Shown one piece after another: positions 15,448 through 24,273 of a stretch of 33,431 bases of DNA. The notes under the pieces are model-generated. The model was given only the letters and a program-made list of their open reading frames with translations. It did not search any database and had not been told where the DNA came from. The stretch's first letter is position 1, and each line of letters starts with the position of its first letter. The stretch comes from a virus, in the IMG/VR virus record IMGVR_UViG_3300023084_000075, positions 1-33,431 of that record, one strand, 5' to 3'. The position numbers and the translations under genes are program-made.

Positions 15448-16614
15448 TTAAGAGAATGATACGTTACTGATTGTAACTTCACCTAAGTAGTCAGCCGCAT
15501 TACCAAGAGATGATGCAGTGTTTGTTAACTCTACATAACCATATCTTGTCATGAAACCTACTACTGGTTCAAATGTATCAGGGTCTAGTACAACGCCTGA
15601 AGACATTAGAGGAATGTATGGGCAGTAGAATGCCGCCGCATCAGCCTCAGATGAACCTTTGTAACCTACAAGCACTGAAGTGTTATCAGAAGCATATGCA
15701 TCAACATATACTCTCATAGCATTGTTCAAAGTACCTACAAACTTAGTGTTAGTTGGTGCTTCAAAAGTACCTTCAGTTGATCTAGCAAACGCTGAAGTTG
15801 TAGCAGACTGAAGAATTGTTAACGCTTGTGGCGAAACAACTGCCCAGTTACCAGCACCTCTACGTGTACGTTGTGCGATCTTGTTAGCAACTCTGTTAAT
15901 TAAAACAGCAAGTGCCGCATGTTCGTCACCAACGAATGTAGCAGTACCACTTACAGCCGCTTGGTCAAATGCCTCTTCATCAGAAGCAAGTGCTCTCAAT
16001 GAAGCAAGGATCTCTTGATCGATCTCAGCAGTAATTTCTTGAGCAAGTGCCGCCATAATTTCTGCTTCGATGTCAATACCTTGTTGTGCTTGAGCATCTT
16101 GTGCCGCTTCAAATGTCCAACGAGCAGATAGTTTACGTGATTTCGCTTCTACTGCTTGTTTTAAGATTTGAATTGACAACTTGTTACCAGGTAGACCTTC
16201 TAAAGCCGCTGTAGCCGCCGCTTTATCATCCAATGCACCTGAATAAGCAGTTGCAATTTTAAATGGTGATAATGCTTCGTCGCCAGCAGTTGTGTCTGTT
16301 CCTGAAGTTGAGTTCACTGCATCTGAGTAACGTACTCTTAATGTGTGAATTTGTGAAACTGGTCCAGTCATAGGCTGTACACCAACAATTTCGTTTGCGA
16401 TAACTGTAGGCATTACACGTCTAATTACTGGAAGGATCACTCTGTTTAGTGTTGCAACATTTCCTGCGGAAGTTGCACCAGCAGTTGCCGACTCAGCGAG
16501 ATAACGTCTAGTGTTCTCGAGAGTGACATCCATTACGCTTTTCTTGTGGCCATTTAGACCTTCAAGCAATGCGCCTTTGGTAGCCTGCCAATTTTCATTG
16601 ATCATTTCTGACAT
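15448..16614 (-). CDS. gp23: Major capsid protein gp23, 388 aa
   Basis: The main shell protein of the T4-type head. It has the characteristic N-terminal region (ENWQATKGALLEG, then TLENTRRYLAESATAG) and the body VILPVIRRVMPTVIANEIVGVQPMTGP of the HK97-type gp23 family. In T4 the prohead protease gp21 cuts after a Glu in (L/I)-x-E. Here LAE41/S42 fits that rule, so about 41 residues may be removed during maturation. T4 gp23 is 521 aa, so this is a clearly short form with insertions missing, as in some marine relatives. It follows gp22 by 16 bases, has a good AAGGAG site and ends at a strong terminator. Confidence 0.95.
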   Translation of the reverse strand: MSEMINENWQATKGALLEGLNGHKKSVMDVTLENTRRYLAESATAGATSAGNVATLNRVILPVIRRVMPTVIANEIVGVQPMTGPVSQIHTLRVRYSDAVNSTSGTDTTAGDEALSPFKIATAYSGALDDKAAATAALEGLPGNKLSIQILKQAVEAKSRKLSARWTFEAAQDAQAQQGIDIEAEIMAALAQEITAEIDQEILASLRALASDEEAFDQAAVSGTATFVGDEHAALAVLINRVANKIAQRTRRGAGNWAVVSPQALTILQSATTSAFARSTEGTFEAPTNTKFVGTLNNAMRVYVDAYASDNTSVLVGYKGSSEADAAAFYCPYIPLMSSGVVLDPDTFEPVVGFMTRYGYVELTNTASSLGNAADYLGEVTISNVSFS

Positions 16615-16630
16615 TTTGTCCTTCTCCTTT

Positions 16631-17722
16631 TTAGTTTAATCCCGCTAATTTGCGGAGTTCAATTAAGTTTGACTTTTCTTGTACCGGTTGTTTAACCTCT
16701 TTGTCGCCTGTTACTTCAATGCCTTCATTTAATGCCTGTTTTTTCGCAATAGTTGGTTTTTTATCTTCCATTACTGCTGGTAGGTACTTGTCAAATGCTG
16801 TGTGCAATTTTTCTGTTTGCACTGATTCCAATAGTTCTGACATAATTGCTTTTTTGTCATGTCCTAATGGAGCCAACAACTCATTCATCACTGCAACACG
16901 TTTCGCATCGTCTTTCGCTTTAGCAATTTCTGCTTGCTTAGACTCAACTAGAGTATCCTTCTCTGTGATGGTTTTCTTAGCCTCTGCTAACTGCTCTTCT
17001 TTCTCAGCAACAAGTTTCATTAACTTCGCAGTTTCTGATTTCTCATTTAGATAAGAATTGCTGTATTCATTAGCAAACGCTTCGAATAGTTTACGTCCAA
17101 AATTGTTTTCACGTGCTGAATGAATATCTTCTTTCAACTGTGAAATCTCTTCTGAAAGTTTTTTACTTACAGTTTCTTTAACAATTTCTGCTGACTTAGC
17201 AACAAATTTTGCTTTGACTTCTGCAAATTTTTCTTTGGCTTCTTTTACAAGGCGAACCTTGGTTTCTGCCAAATCTTTTTTGTCTTCTGCAAACTCATTG
17301 ATTTCATTTGCGAGTTGCTTAACAACAAAGTCTTCCAATTTTGAAAAGTTTTCGCTGACCTTAGCACGGTCTTCGTGTAACTCTCCAATTTCTTTAGTCA
17401 ACTGCTTGAGCATAAACTCTTGCAGTTTCTCAGAATGTTCACCGATCTTCTTCTTATATTCAACTCTTGCTTCCGCAAGTGCTTTCTTATCTTCAGCAAT
17501 TTCAGCAATTTCTGATTCTAAACGTTCGGAAACCATATTGTCGATTGCTTCGACCATGTTCTGCTTATCATGCTCGTAGCGTTTCGCAAATTCCTCACGG
17601 AGTTCAGCAGTAACAGTGTCTTTGTTTTCCTTCACTTTTTGGTCCCATGCTTCCTGCAAGTCAGTACGAACTTCCTCACCTAGCAAGCCTGTTTCAAAAA
17701 GTTTATTAAACATATCACTCAT
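16631..17722 (-). CDS. gp22: Prohead core scaffolding protein gp22, 363 aa
   Basis: The major internal scaffold of the prohead. It is almost entirely helical and highly charged (E, K, A, Q), with repeated segments of the type EIAEIAEDKKALAEARVEYK and EINEFAEDKKDLAETKVR, giving long coiled coils from about residue 30 to 270. The C-terminus (KSNLIELRKLAGLN) is short and conserved-looking, as expected for the part contacting the shell. It sits between gp21 and gp23 in the T4 order. Several (L/I)-x-E sites could be cut by gp21 during maturation. Start: MSDMFNKLFETGLL, with AAGGAG upstream. Confidence 0.9.
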   Translation of the reverse strand: MSDMFNKLFETGLLGEEVRTDLQEAWDQKVKENKDTVTAELREEFAKRYEHDKQNMVEAIDNMVSERLESEIAEIAEDKKALAEARVEYKKKIGEHSEKLQEFMLKQLTKEIGELHEDRAKVSENFSKLEDFVVKQLANEINEFAEDKKDLAETKVRLVKEAKEKFAEVKAKFVAKSAEIVKETVSKKLSEEISQLKEDIHSARENNFGRKLFEAFANEYSNSYLNEKSETAKLMKLVAEKEEQLAEAKKTITEKDTLVESKQAEIAKAKDDAKRVAVMNELLAPLGHDKKAIMSELLESVQTEKLHTAFDKYLPAVMEDKKPTIAKKQALNEGIEVTGDKEVKQPVQEKSNLIELRKLAGLN

Positions 17723-17737
17723 TGGCTTCTCCTTATG

Positions 17738-18364
17738 TTACTGCAAGCCTTTTATGACTCGTAGCATCTGTTCTTTGAGATACTTCTGTGCTTTAGCATC
17801 TTGCGATACTTCTTGCGCCGCCCTAAACGCACCATAACCACCTCTTGTATTCATAAGATGTTCATAGATTGGTGTAGGATAAGCACCTGGCGCACTTGGT
17901 TGTGCTACCACATCAACTGTGATAATTTCAAAGCCGTTAACTTCACCTGTAGATTCATTAACTTCACCTGCTCCACGTGAACTAACTCCCAGTTTCACAC
18001 CTGATTCCAACATGGTTTTTACAAGATTACCCATCGGGGTTGGCAAAATTTTCATCTTGCCAAACCCGTTAGGTCCATCCATCCACATATCTGTAATCAT
18101 ATGCGATACACGATCTAAATTAACCTTTAAATCATCTGGGTGATCAACTTCACCTAGTACAGAGTAACCGCCGTCGATCTGATCCTTGAGTGTTTTTACA
18201 GCGTTGCCTATCTCGGAGACAGGGTAGATACGCTGGTTTGCGTTTTTAACACCACCCTGAATACAAATGCCTTTTAAATAAAGGTTTTTGTTTTCCCCTT
18301 CACCTTGGGACTCAAGGGTGACTTTCGCCTGATCGAACGTAAGATGTTCTCTTAAGTATGCCAT
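17738..18364 (-). CDS. gp21: Prohead core protease gp21, 208 aa
   Basis: A serine protease of the herpesvirus-assemblin-like type that matures the prohead. Visible catalytic elements: H75 in GEVDHPDDL and S128/S129 in KLGVSSRGAG, with an acidic residue from the following region likely completing the triad. The N-terminal part (YLKGICIQGGVKNANQRIYP) and ITVDVVAQPSAPGA are typical of the family. The length is close to the T4 protein (212 aa). It lies between the acidic core gene and gp22 with 15-16-base gaps, and the ATG has AGGAG upstream. Confidence 0.93.
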   Translation of the reverse strand: MAYLREHLTFDQAKVTLESQGEGENKNLYLKGICIQGGVKNANQRIYPVSEIGNAVKTLKDQIDGGYSVLGEVDHPDDLKVNLDRVSHMITDMWMDGPNGFGKMKILPTPMGNLVKTMLESGVKLGVSSRGAGEVNESTGEVNGFEIITVDVVAQPSAPGAYPTPIYEHLMNTRGGYGAFRAAQEVSQDAKAQKYLKEQMLRVIKGLQ

Positions 18365-18380
18365 ATTGGCCGACTCCTAA

Positions 18381-19259
18381 TTACTCAGCACTCTTTGGTG
18401 CAGATGCTTTACTAAAAGTGTCGCCTGCTTTAGCACCTGGTTCATTCTCGAAAGATTTTCCCATGTCCTTTGGCTTTGCTCCACTACCGCCCTTTTCTTC
18501 ACTTCCACCGCCAATAGCGTGTGCTTTAGCATCATTAGGTGCTTTAGCGTTACCTGCTACCGGAGATTTGGTTGCATCAGCGCCTTCGGAATTAGATGGA
18601 GCAGAAACTTTTTCGACATATTCTCTCATAGTTTCGCTAGCGGATTTAGGTTGCTTTGCTTCATCTACAACTTCTGCTTCTTCGTCTGTTGACTCAATAG
18701 CAGGTTCCATTGCTTCCTCTTCGGCTTCTTCTGATTCTTCATCACCTTCTTCTTCACCTTCGTCCTCATCGCCTTCTTCTTTGTCGCCCATCATGGCTTC
18801 AAATTCTGCTTTAAGGTCGTCTAGTGCGTCTTCAAGGTCTACAACACGGTCTTCGATGTCATCATGTGATTCTTCATGATCATCCATTTCACCGTCGTTG
18901 TCAAAATCCATATCTTTGTCTTCTTCGCCAGTAACTGCATCAATCATGCTGTCTGTTGCGTCACCGCCGATTTCTTCAATTGACTCTTCTTCGAAGTTTT
19001 CTTCAACTTTGTCTTCTTCTGACTCGTCTTTTGCTTCTTCAACTTCGTCTTCTGACTCTTCAGTTGCTTCTTCTACTGCTTCTTCTTCTTTTTTGGCAGT
19101 TTCATCAACTTCTTCGTCTTTTTCCTCAGACTCAATTAGTCCTTGGTAAATTTCTTTTGATTTCTCAACCACAATATCGTGGAAAAGTTCTTCTGCTTTT
19201 TCTTTATCTTCGTTGACTAGAAGATCAAGCAGTTGTTCAAATTTGCTTGTATCTGACAT
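18381..19259 (-). CDS. Acidic prohead core protein, gp67/gp68-like, 292 aa
   Basis: A strongly acidic protein: after an N-terminal helical part (FEQLLDLLVNEDKEKAEELF then HDIVVEKSKEIY), residues about 50-210 are dominated by Glu and Asp, and the last 80 residues are a low-complexity A/G/K/S tail. T4 places gene 67 (acidic, 80 aa) and gene 68 (141 aa) just before gene 21, so position and composition suggest a prohead core component that fills the head before DNA and is later degraded by gp21. It is much longer than either T4 protein and may combine the two roles. It has a late-type promoter 46 bases upstream and an AAGGAG site. Confidence 0.7.
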   Translation of the reverse strand: MSDTSKFEQLLDLLVNEDKEKAEELFHDIVVEKSKEIYQGLIESEEKDEEVDETAKKEEEAVEEATEESEDEVEEAKDESEEDKVEENFEEESIEEIGGDATDSMIDAVTGEEDKDMDFDNDGEMDDHEESHDDIEDRVVDLEDALDDLKAEFEAMMGDKEEGDEDEGEEEGDEESEEAEEEAMEPAIESTDEEAEVVDEAKQPKSASETMREYVEKVSAPSNSEGADATKSPVAGNAKAPNDAKAHAIGGGSEEKGGSGAKPKDMGKSFENEPGAKAGDTFSKASAPKSAE

Positions 19260-19305
19260 TGTATTATTCTCCTTTGTTCATGTTAATAGGCAAGGCTGTC
19301 TTTTG

Positions 19306-19313
19306 TATTTACG
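19306..19313 (-). promoter_or_regulatory. Late-type promoter box CGTAAATA
   Basis: The minus strand reads CGTAAATAC, sharing the TAAATA core of the other boxes. It lies directly behind the terminator of the 192-aa gene and ahead of the gp67/68-like, gp21, gp22 and gp23 run, so it is the likely promoter of the head operon. Confidence 0.5.
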
Positions 19314-19335
19314 AAAAAACCACTTTTACCAGTGG
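19314..19335 (-). terminator. Intrinsic terminator after the glycosyltransferase-like gene
   Basis: Stem CCACT/AGTGG (19320-19324 with 19331-19335) with a 6-base loop, followed on the minus strand by TTTTTT (19314-19319). It closes the 192-aa gene and abuts the next late box. Confidence 0.7.
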
Positions 19336-19376
19336 AAATAGGTAAATTTTTGACGTTTTTGACAAAACGATCAAAA

Positions 19377-19955
19377 TTACAGTTCTTTTTTGAACTGATC
19401 ATATGTAATTGTTTTAAAATTATCATAATTATTTAACTGAGCGGGGCAAAAATCCCCACTATTAATTACCCTAATGTAGGTTGTTTTCGGGTTAGAAGTG
19501 ATTGTTTTTTCGGTTTGGCGTAGCCAATTACCGTAATATGTGGCGGGTTCGGCGGATTTTTTGTAGTTTTGCGTGTCCGCATATATGTTATTAAAGCGTT
19601 TACCGCCATTTAAACCCATGTAATCAAAGCCAAGGATGTATATTTTCTTGTGATTATCTTCGCTGGCTTTGTAAAGTGCTGTTGGCCCACTGCTCCAACC
19701 CAGGCTGGGTTGAAAGTAATTTAGGTTGGTATAGTTTTTGTATCCGTTGTTGTAATTGGTCCATACCACATGATTGTGATGATAACCATCCGCAACAATT
19801 TCGTGAATCATTTTAGGATCAACGGCAACTAGGACATCAGGCTCAAAATTCCTGTACACCGCATTGCAGGCGTAGATGTTTCCCTTGCCACGCAGTGTTT
19901 CTAAATCTAAATGCTGTCTAGAGGTACCATTACCCAATACGAATGCTGTGTTCAT
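19377..19955 (-). CDS. Glycosyltransferase-like protein (GT42/DUF115-type), 192 aa
   Basis: Begins AFVLGNGTSRQHLDLETLRG then NIYACNAVYRNFEPDVLVAVD, followed later by SSGPTALYKASEDNHKKIYI and LGFDYMG. This order (GNG-x-S...L...CN..Y, then SG...A...IY-x-x-G-x-D) resembles the nucleotide-sugar-binding fold of Cst-II-type sialyltransferases (GT42) and of DUF115/MAF proteins. A sugar-transfer role is therefore plausible, but the acceptor is unknown and catalytic residues cannot be assigned with confidence. The gene has its own late-type box and terminator and interrupts the portal-to-scaffold order of T4, so it looks like an added cassette. No Shine-Dalgarno precedes its ATG. Confidence 0.5.
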   Translation of the reverse strand: MNTAFVLGNGTSRQHLDLETLRGKGNIYACNAVYRNFEPDVLVAVDPKMIHEIVADGYHHNHVVWTNYNNGYKNYTNLNYFQPSLGWSSGPTALYKASEDNHKKIYILGFDYMGLNGGKRFNNIYADTQNYKKSAEPATYYGNWLRQTEKTITSNPKTTYIRVINSGDFCPAQLNNYDNFKTITYDQFKKEL

Positions 19956-19960
19956 ATGGG

Positions 19961-19968
19961 TATTTAAA
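19961..19968 (-). promoter_or_regulatory. Late-type promoter box TTTAAATA, 5 nt before ATG
   Basis: The minus strand reads TTTAAATACCCATATG. The identical octamer, with the identical 5-base gap to ATG, occurs before the 94-aa gene (15381-15388). There is no Shine-Dalgarno between box and start. Confidence 0.55.
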
Positions 19969-19976
19969 TGGTTTTA

Positions 19977-20222
19977 TTATAGTGCTTGTTCTTCTTGAAC
20001 AGGTTGTCCGTACATTAGTTGTACAAACTCTAATTCTTTGGCTTGTTCGACTTCTCTTGCTTCTGATGTGCGTCGAATATCGTTAAGTTGTTTAAGTGTT
20101 AGCCTTGTTTTTCTAGTATCAGTGGGTTTGATCACAGAAATATCACGCTCTGAATCGTAACGCTTGTCATCTTCAAAGCCTTGACCGTCTTTATCGAAAT
20201 AAAAAAATTCTTTTAACAACAT
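19977..20222 (-). CDS. Conserved small head-block protein, 81 aa
   Basis: A charged protein: MLLKEFFYFDKDGQGFEDD, then RYDSERDISVIKPTDTRKTR, then helices with many Arg/Glu (RRTSEAREVEQAKELEFVQL). The frame is open further upstream to 20303, but that part overlaps the 3' end of gp20 and reads as a shadow. The ATG at 20222 is chosen because it follows the gp20 stop, with a TAAATA box exactly 5 bases before it and AAGG slightly further upstream. Its position between portal and prohead core genes suggests a role in head assembly. The family is not recognised. Confidence 0.65.
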   Translation of the reverse strand: MLLKEFFYFDKDGQGFEDDKRYDSERDISVIKPTDTRKTRLTLKQLNDIRRTSEAREVEQAKELEFVQLMYGQPVQEEQAL

Positions 20223-20227
20223 AATCT

Positions 20228-20235
20228 TATTTACC
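20228..20235 (-). promoter_or_regulatory. Possible late-type box GGTAAATA, 5 nt before ATG
   Basis: The minus strand reads GGTAAATAAGATTATG. It fits entirely between the gp20 stop and the next start. The first two bases differ from the T4 consensus. An AAGG overlapping the box could serve as a distant Shine-Dalgarno if the gene is read from a longer transcript. Confidence 0.4.
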
Positions 20236-21930
20236 TTAAATTGTTTCGCCTGCACCAGGTGTCTCAGATGACACATCTGCTGGTGGTTCTGGTGATTCTG
20301 CATCAGGTTCTGTTGTTCCTAGTGTATCTAGGTCGGATTGAATGCCACTTGGTGTAACTCCAGCACCACGCATTTCTGCTCCAGCACCCATATTGTTAAA
20401 TGATTCACCTGAATTTTCTTCACGCCATAATGTTTCGTTTTCTGCAAGTTCTTCTTGGCTTAAACCTAAGAAACGTTTAAGTGCAAAACGTTTGCTCATG
20501 TAAGGAACTTCCTGTAATGAAGCAAAAGTGTTAACACGAGCATTATCCATTTCACTTTGTCTGTAACTTGCAAAGTTTTGTGGTGGATTCATTTTTAAAT
20601 CAAACAAATTGTTGTCAATGTTAACGCCTTTGGCATTCATGTACATCTTGAATTCTCTATCAAAGATGTATGCAACAAGATTTTGCAGTCTTGTGCAGTA
20701 TTTGTTGAATCTTAGTTCCTGAATATAAGCAGTGCCTACCCTACCATCGTTATACTGTGCGGCAGAATCGTCTGCGCCGGTAGGTAAGTATGAACTTGGA
20801 ATACGTAAACCGCGGAATAACTTGTTGGTAAAATATTTTAGGTCATCAATTTCACCCAAGTTAGTACCGCCAGGTAGTGTTTCTACCTTGGAACCACGTC
20901 CTTCCGCTGTTGTTGGGAAGAAATAGTCCTCATTAATTGATAGTGGATTAAAACTAGCGTCAATAACATTAGTACCACCGCCTGTTGCACTTGGAATTCT
21001 ACGTTGATGAATTTCATTTTTGATTCTTTCAACAAATCCCATAGCAAGGTGAGTAGGCATGTTACCTACGTCGATGTAAAATACTCTTCTTTCCGGTGCT
21101 CTTTGCACACGGTAGATAATAATTGCATCTTCAAGTAATTCTTTCTGCTTATAAACCTTGAAAACACTTTCTAATAAACTGTTTCCGAACGGAAAGTTTC
21201 TGTCCAGTCCTTCACTTAGTGAAAGGTGCACAACATGATCCGCTTCAATTGCTGTTTGGTTCATTGTTTTTTCAAATCTTGAACCATACTGCTGTGGATT
21301 TGATCCAGCAAATCCTCTTCCATACGCACCACTAGTAGTTGTATAGTCAACTTGGCCTGTTGGTGCACTTGGATTTTTCTGTGTAACGCTTAAATGTTGG
21401 AAATTAATATTAATGTCTCTGATAACATACTGTTCTGGTTGTTTTCCCTCGCTTTCGTTAACAATAATCTTGTCTACTTTTGCGGGATCTATGTGGAACA
21501 GTTTAAATGTTTCAGGATCTCTTACAAAAAATGCATCTCCGTATTTGAATACGTTACGCATTACCCTAAAAATTCTTCTGTCGAATTGATTTAAATCAAC
21601 CCATTGTTGCAAATAACTTTTTAATATTTTTGTTTCAGAACTTGTTGCTTGTTGTTTAAAGAAAAGTTGGAATGGTGTTTTGTTTTCTGTGTTTTCTTGT
21701 GTACAAAATTCTGCAAGAATATCCAAAGCGGCATTGACTTCACTGTCAGCGTCCATTGTTTCATACTGACCGTATCTTTCAATTCTATTTGGATGTCCAG
21801 AATACACATCAGGTAGATATGATGAATAGTTTGTTCTGGCAGGACCTGTTTGCCCTACACCAGATACAGGACTATTTCTTCCCGAAGTGTCTTCTGGTTG
21901 GTATTCCTGAAAGTATTTTTTCCAACTCAT
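20236..21930 (-). CDS. gp20: Portal vertex protein gp20, 564 aa
   Basis: The dodecameric portal through which DNA enters and leaves the head. Typical T4-family stretches: RIERYGQYETMDADSEVNAA, QFDRRIFRVMRNVFKYGDAF, then IYRVQRAPERRVFYIDVGNM and the helix region KYFTNKLFRGLRIPSSYLP. The length is close to T4 gp20 (524 aa), with a somewhat longer acidic/Pro-rich C-terminus. It follows the 757-aa gene by 9 bases on the same strand, so both are likely transcribed from the promoter at 24274. The ATG has an AGGAA site. This is a secure identification. Confidence 0.93.
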   Translation of the reverse strand: MSWKKYFQEYQPEDTSGRNSPVSGVGQTGPARTNYSSYLPDVYSGHPNRIERYGQYETMDADSEVNAALDILAEFCTQENTENKTPFQLFFKQQATSSETKILKSYLQQWVDLNQFDRRIFRVMRNVFKYGDAFFVRDPETFKLFHIDPAKVDKIIVNESEGKQPEQYVIRDININFQHLSVTQKNPSAPTGQVDYTTTSGAYGRGFAGSNPQQYGSRFEKTMNQTAIEADHVVHLSLSEGLDRNFPFGNSLLESVFKVYKQKELLEDAIIIYRVQRAPERRVFYIDVGNMPTHLAMGFVERIKNEIHQRRIPSATGGGTNVIDASFNPLSINEDYFFPTTAEGRGSKVETLPGGTNLGEIDDLKYFTNKLFRGLRIPSSYLPTGADDSAAQYNDGRVGTAYIQELRFNKYCTRLQNLVAYIFDREFKMYMNAKGVNIDNNLFDLKMNPPQNFASYRQSEMDNARVNTFASLQEVPYMSKRFALKRFLGLSQEELAENETLWREENSGESFNNMGAGAEMRGAGVTPSGIQSDLDTLGTTEPDAESPEPPADVSSETPGAGETI

Positions 21931-21939
21931 TTAATTTTC

Positions 21940-24213
21940 CTAAACATTTTCAACAGCACTTATTACTTGGCGTGTCAAATTATTTTGTTCTGTCATCTTT
22001 GCTATAAGCATATTTAACGTATTATCTAATTTTACACTACTATCGCGGTTGCTGTCAACCACCTTATTAACCAAATTGGCTGAACCAGACGAGGAAGCAC
22101 TTGCTTCATTAGCATTGTATTTGGCCGCTTCTGGTGGACTTAAAACTCTTTCATCTTTACGAATCTTAACCAGTGCGTTTGCAGGTTCGACTACTTTTCC
22201 GGTTGCCGCTTTTGTACCAAAGTGTCTTTGATCAACTCTGTTCATACGATCATCCAATATCTCGTCAAACATGTTGAGCAAGTCTTGATCGTCTTTGAAC
22301 CATCTTCCAGAACCAGTTAGGTCTTCTAGATAATCCAGCAGTAAACCTTTTCCTGTAACACTAGCAAATCCTGCGGCAAGCGTGTTCCAAAAACCTCCTT
22401 CTTCGTACATTCCGGCACGTTTTTGTTCTCTAAACCACAAAATTAGTTGATCTTTGTCCTCATCAGAAGCAGTACCTGCCTTAAGTTTTTCTACAATTTC
22501 TTTTATTTGTCTGTCAGAGCCGCCGGTTAATCCCAGATTTCCTGAAAACTCAGTCATCAACCCGTTCTGTTGATTAAATCCTTTATTGATTTGATCAGAA
22601 ATAGTAGTACCAATTTTGTCTAACATTTGTTTTCCATCGGTTTCCCACCAATTTTGCAACCATGTTTTGAAATCTTCCCACATCTGTTTGGCGTCGTTTA
22701 TTATATTCTCTCTGCCTTCTTTGTCAAATGGATTGTACTTTTTAATTTTTTCTATAATACCATCAATTGCTTCTACCATCGCAGGAGTATTTTCTCTAAT
22801 GGTCTTAGCAAATTTTTTCATGGCGTCGGTAAATGTACCGCTTTTGAATACTTCTTTGAACAAGTTACCCAACGCTTCTCTAACATCCGCAACGGCTTTA
22901 TTAAAACTAATCATAGCATCAGCAATAGCATCTGTTTTACCCATTCGGCTTTCCACTTCTTCCATTGAACCGCCAAATCTGTTAACAAATCCCACAATGT
23001 CGCTACCAGCCTGACCGTATGGATCTCCCATCAATGCCAATGTTCCAAAGTATGAACTGTTTGCATCAGCAAAAGCACGATTAGCATTTGCAAATTGATT
23101 CATTGACCCTAATGTCATTTTATTAAAGTCATCCAACGAACCGTTAAAGTTTTTAGCCTGGTTAGTCATCATTGCAAACTGCTGATTAAATCCAGGCATC
23201 ATTGCTGTTAGATTTTGTGCACCTTCGGTTACAGGTGCTACACCCATCATCATTGCCATTGCGGCTTCTCTACCGCTGTCACCGAATGCCGCTTGCGCCG
23301 TGCCAATGATAGATCTCATTCTGTTGGCTGTTTCGCCATCCATGCCAGAAATAAAGTTTTCAAAGGCCTTGTTCATGTTGGCCTTGTCTATACCTTCTTT
23401 AATTTGATCCGCTTGTATACCAGTTAATTCAGAAAGTCTACGCAATCCTTTTGCATAGTCGTCGCTTTGCTCAATTATTTGTTCTCTAGAAATTCTGTCT
23501 CTTCTAAATGCAATCGCATTTTGACCAACAAAATCAAAAAATTGTTCGCTTTGCTCCGCATAACTTATTCCAAATCTTTCAAGCATTTCAGCATTTTTAT
23601 CAAATGCCTGTTCTTGCATTCCTAGTGCTAGTGTTGCACCTCGTGTTGCAGTTCCCATCATTGCAAGTTGTTCACTGTTTTTTGCTAGTAAACCAGCCAT
23701 TTGGTTGATGTCAATACCAGCGGAAGCCGCTTGCGCCGCCAATGTTCCCATCCTGTCACCAAATGCAATACCCGACGACGATAACTGTTGGAATACCTGA
23801 TAATCTTTGTACAATAATTCTGTTATAGCATGTAACGCATCACCAAGACCTAAAAAGTTAATTCCACTTTCTTTAATAATTTTAGTAAAGTCGGTAATAG
23901 TATTTTGTGTTTGTACTATGTTGGTGCTTAATACAGTAAGTCCGGAACCGGCTTTTACTAATCCACCTGCAAGACTTGTAACAATGCCTAGTGCTTTACC
24001 TAGCAGTGTAAAACTGCCGGTAACACCCTTCATGGCTAGTCCTAGAGGATTAAACGAAGTTTTAATAATGTTTTTTGTTGCTTTGCCAAGAATACCGTCT
24101 CCGCCCTGATCGGCGTTCCTGTCAATCGCTTTTAAAATGGCTTCAAGGGTTGCTTGTTCCGCCGCATTTTCCAATACAACGTCTGCATCTCCTATTTGAC
24201 CTCTTACTGCCAT
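21940..24213 (-). CDS. Probable tail tape-measure protein (gp29 role), 757 aa
   Basis: A long, mostly helical protein with hydrophobic, Gly/Ala-rich segments near the N-terminus (residues about 50-100, SLAGGLVKAGSGLTVLSTN) and long amphipathic stretches after that. Near the C-terminus NALVKIRKDERVLSPPEAAKY resembles a motif common in tape-measure proteins. It lies beside gp26, a hub/tail-assembly protein with a possible chaperone-type frameshift; tape-measure genes usually adjoin such chaperone genes. T4 gp29 is about 590 aa. If each residue spans about 0.15 nm, 757 aa would give a tail near 110 nm. Alternatives are an internal head protein or another large virion protein. Confidence 0.55.
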   Translation of the reverse strand: MAVRGQIGDADVVLENAAEQATLEAILKAIDRNADQGGDGILGKATKNIIKTSFNPLGLAMKGVTGSFTLLGKALGIVTSLAGGLVKAGSGLTVLSTNIVQTQNTITDFTKIIKESGINFLGLGDALHAITELLYKDYQVFQQLSSSGIAFGDRMGTLAAQAASAGIDINQMAGLLAKNSEQLAMMGTATRGATLALGMQEQAFDKNAEMLERFGISYAEQSEQFFDFVGQNAIAFRRDRISREQIIEQSDDYAKGLRRLSELTGIQADQIKEGIDKANMNKAFENFISGMDGETANRMRSIIGTAQAAFGDSGREAAMAMMMGVAPVTEGAQNLTAMMPGFNQQFAMMTNQAKNFNGSLDDFNKMTLGSMNQFANANRAFADANSSYFGTLALMGDPYGQAGSDIVGFVNRFGGSMEEVESRMGKTDAIADAMISFNKAVADVREALGNLFKEVFKSGTFTDAMKKFAKTIRENTPAMVEAIDGIIEKIKKYNPFDKEGRENIINDAKQMWEDFKTWLQNWWETDGKQMLDKIGTTISDQINKGFNQQNGLMTEFSGNLGLTGGSDRQIKEIVEKLKAGTASDEDKDQLILWFREQKRAGMYEEGGFWNTLAAGFASVTGKGLLLDYLEDLTGSGRWFKDDQDLLNMFDEILDDRMNRVDQRHFGTKAATGKVVEPANALVKIRKDERVLSPPEAAKYNANEASASSSGSANLVNKVVDSNRDSSVKLDNTLNMLIAKMTEQNNLTRQVISAVENV

Positions 24214-24240
24214 GATCTAAAAATCTCCATAATATACGTA

Positions 24241-24248
24241 TATAAATA
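24241..24248 (+). promoter_or_regulatory. Late promoter TATAAATA for gp26
   Basis: Perfect 8-of-8 match to the T4 late consensus, 46 bases before the gp26 ATG. It reads rightward and crosses the opposing late box at 24274-24281. Confidence 0.75.
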
Positions 24249-24273
24249 CATTTGCTAAATTAAAGCACAATAC

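Noticed and set aside
18358-18879. Serine-rich ORF on the plus strand
   Set aside because: It is the antisense of the acidic core gene; Glu/Asp codons give Ser/Leu on the other strand. No ribosome site and no family resemblance.
20223-20303. Longer N-terminus for the 81-aa protein
   Set aside because: It would overlap the 3' end of gp20, and its His/Gln-rich composition looks like an out-of-frame reading.
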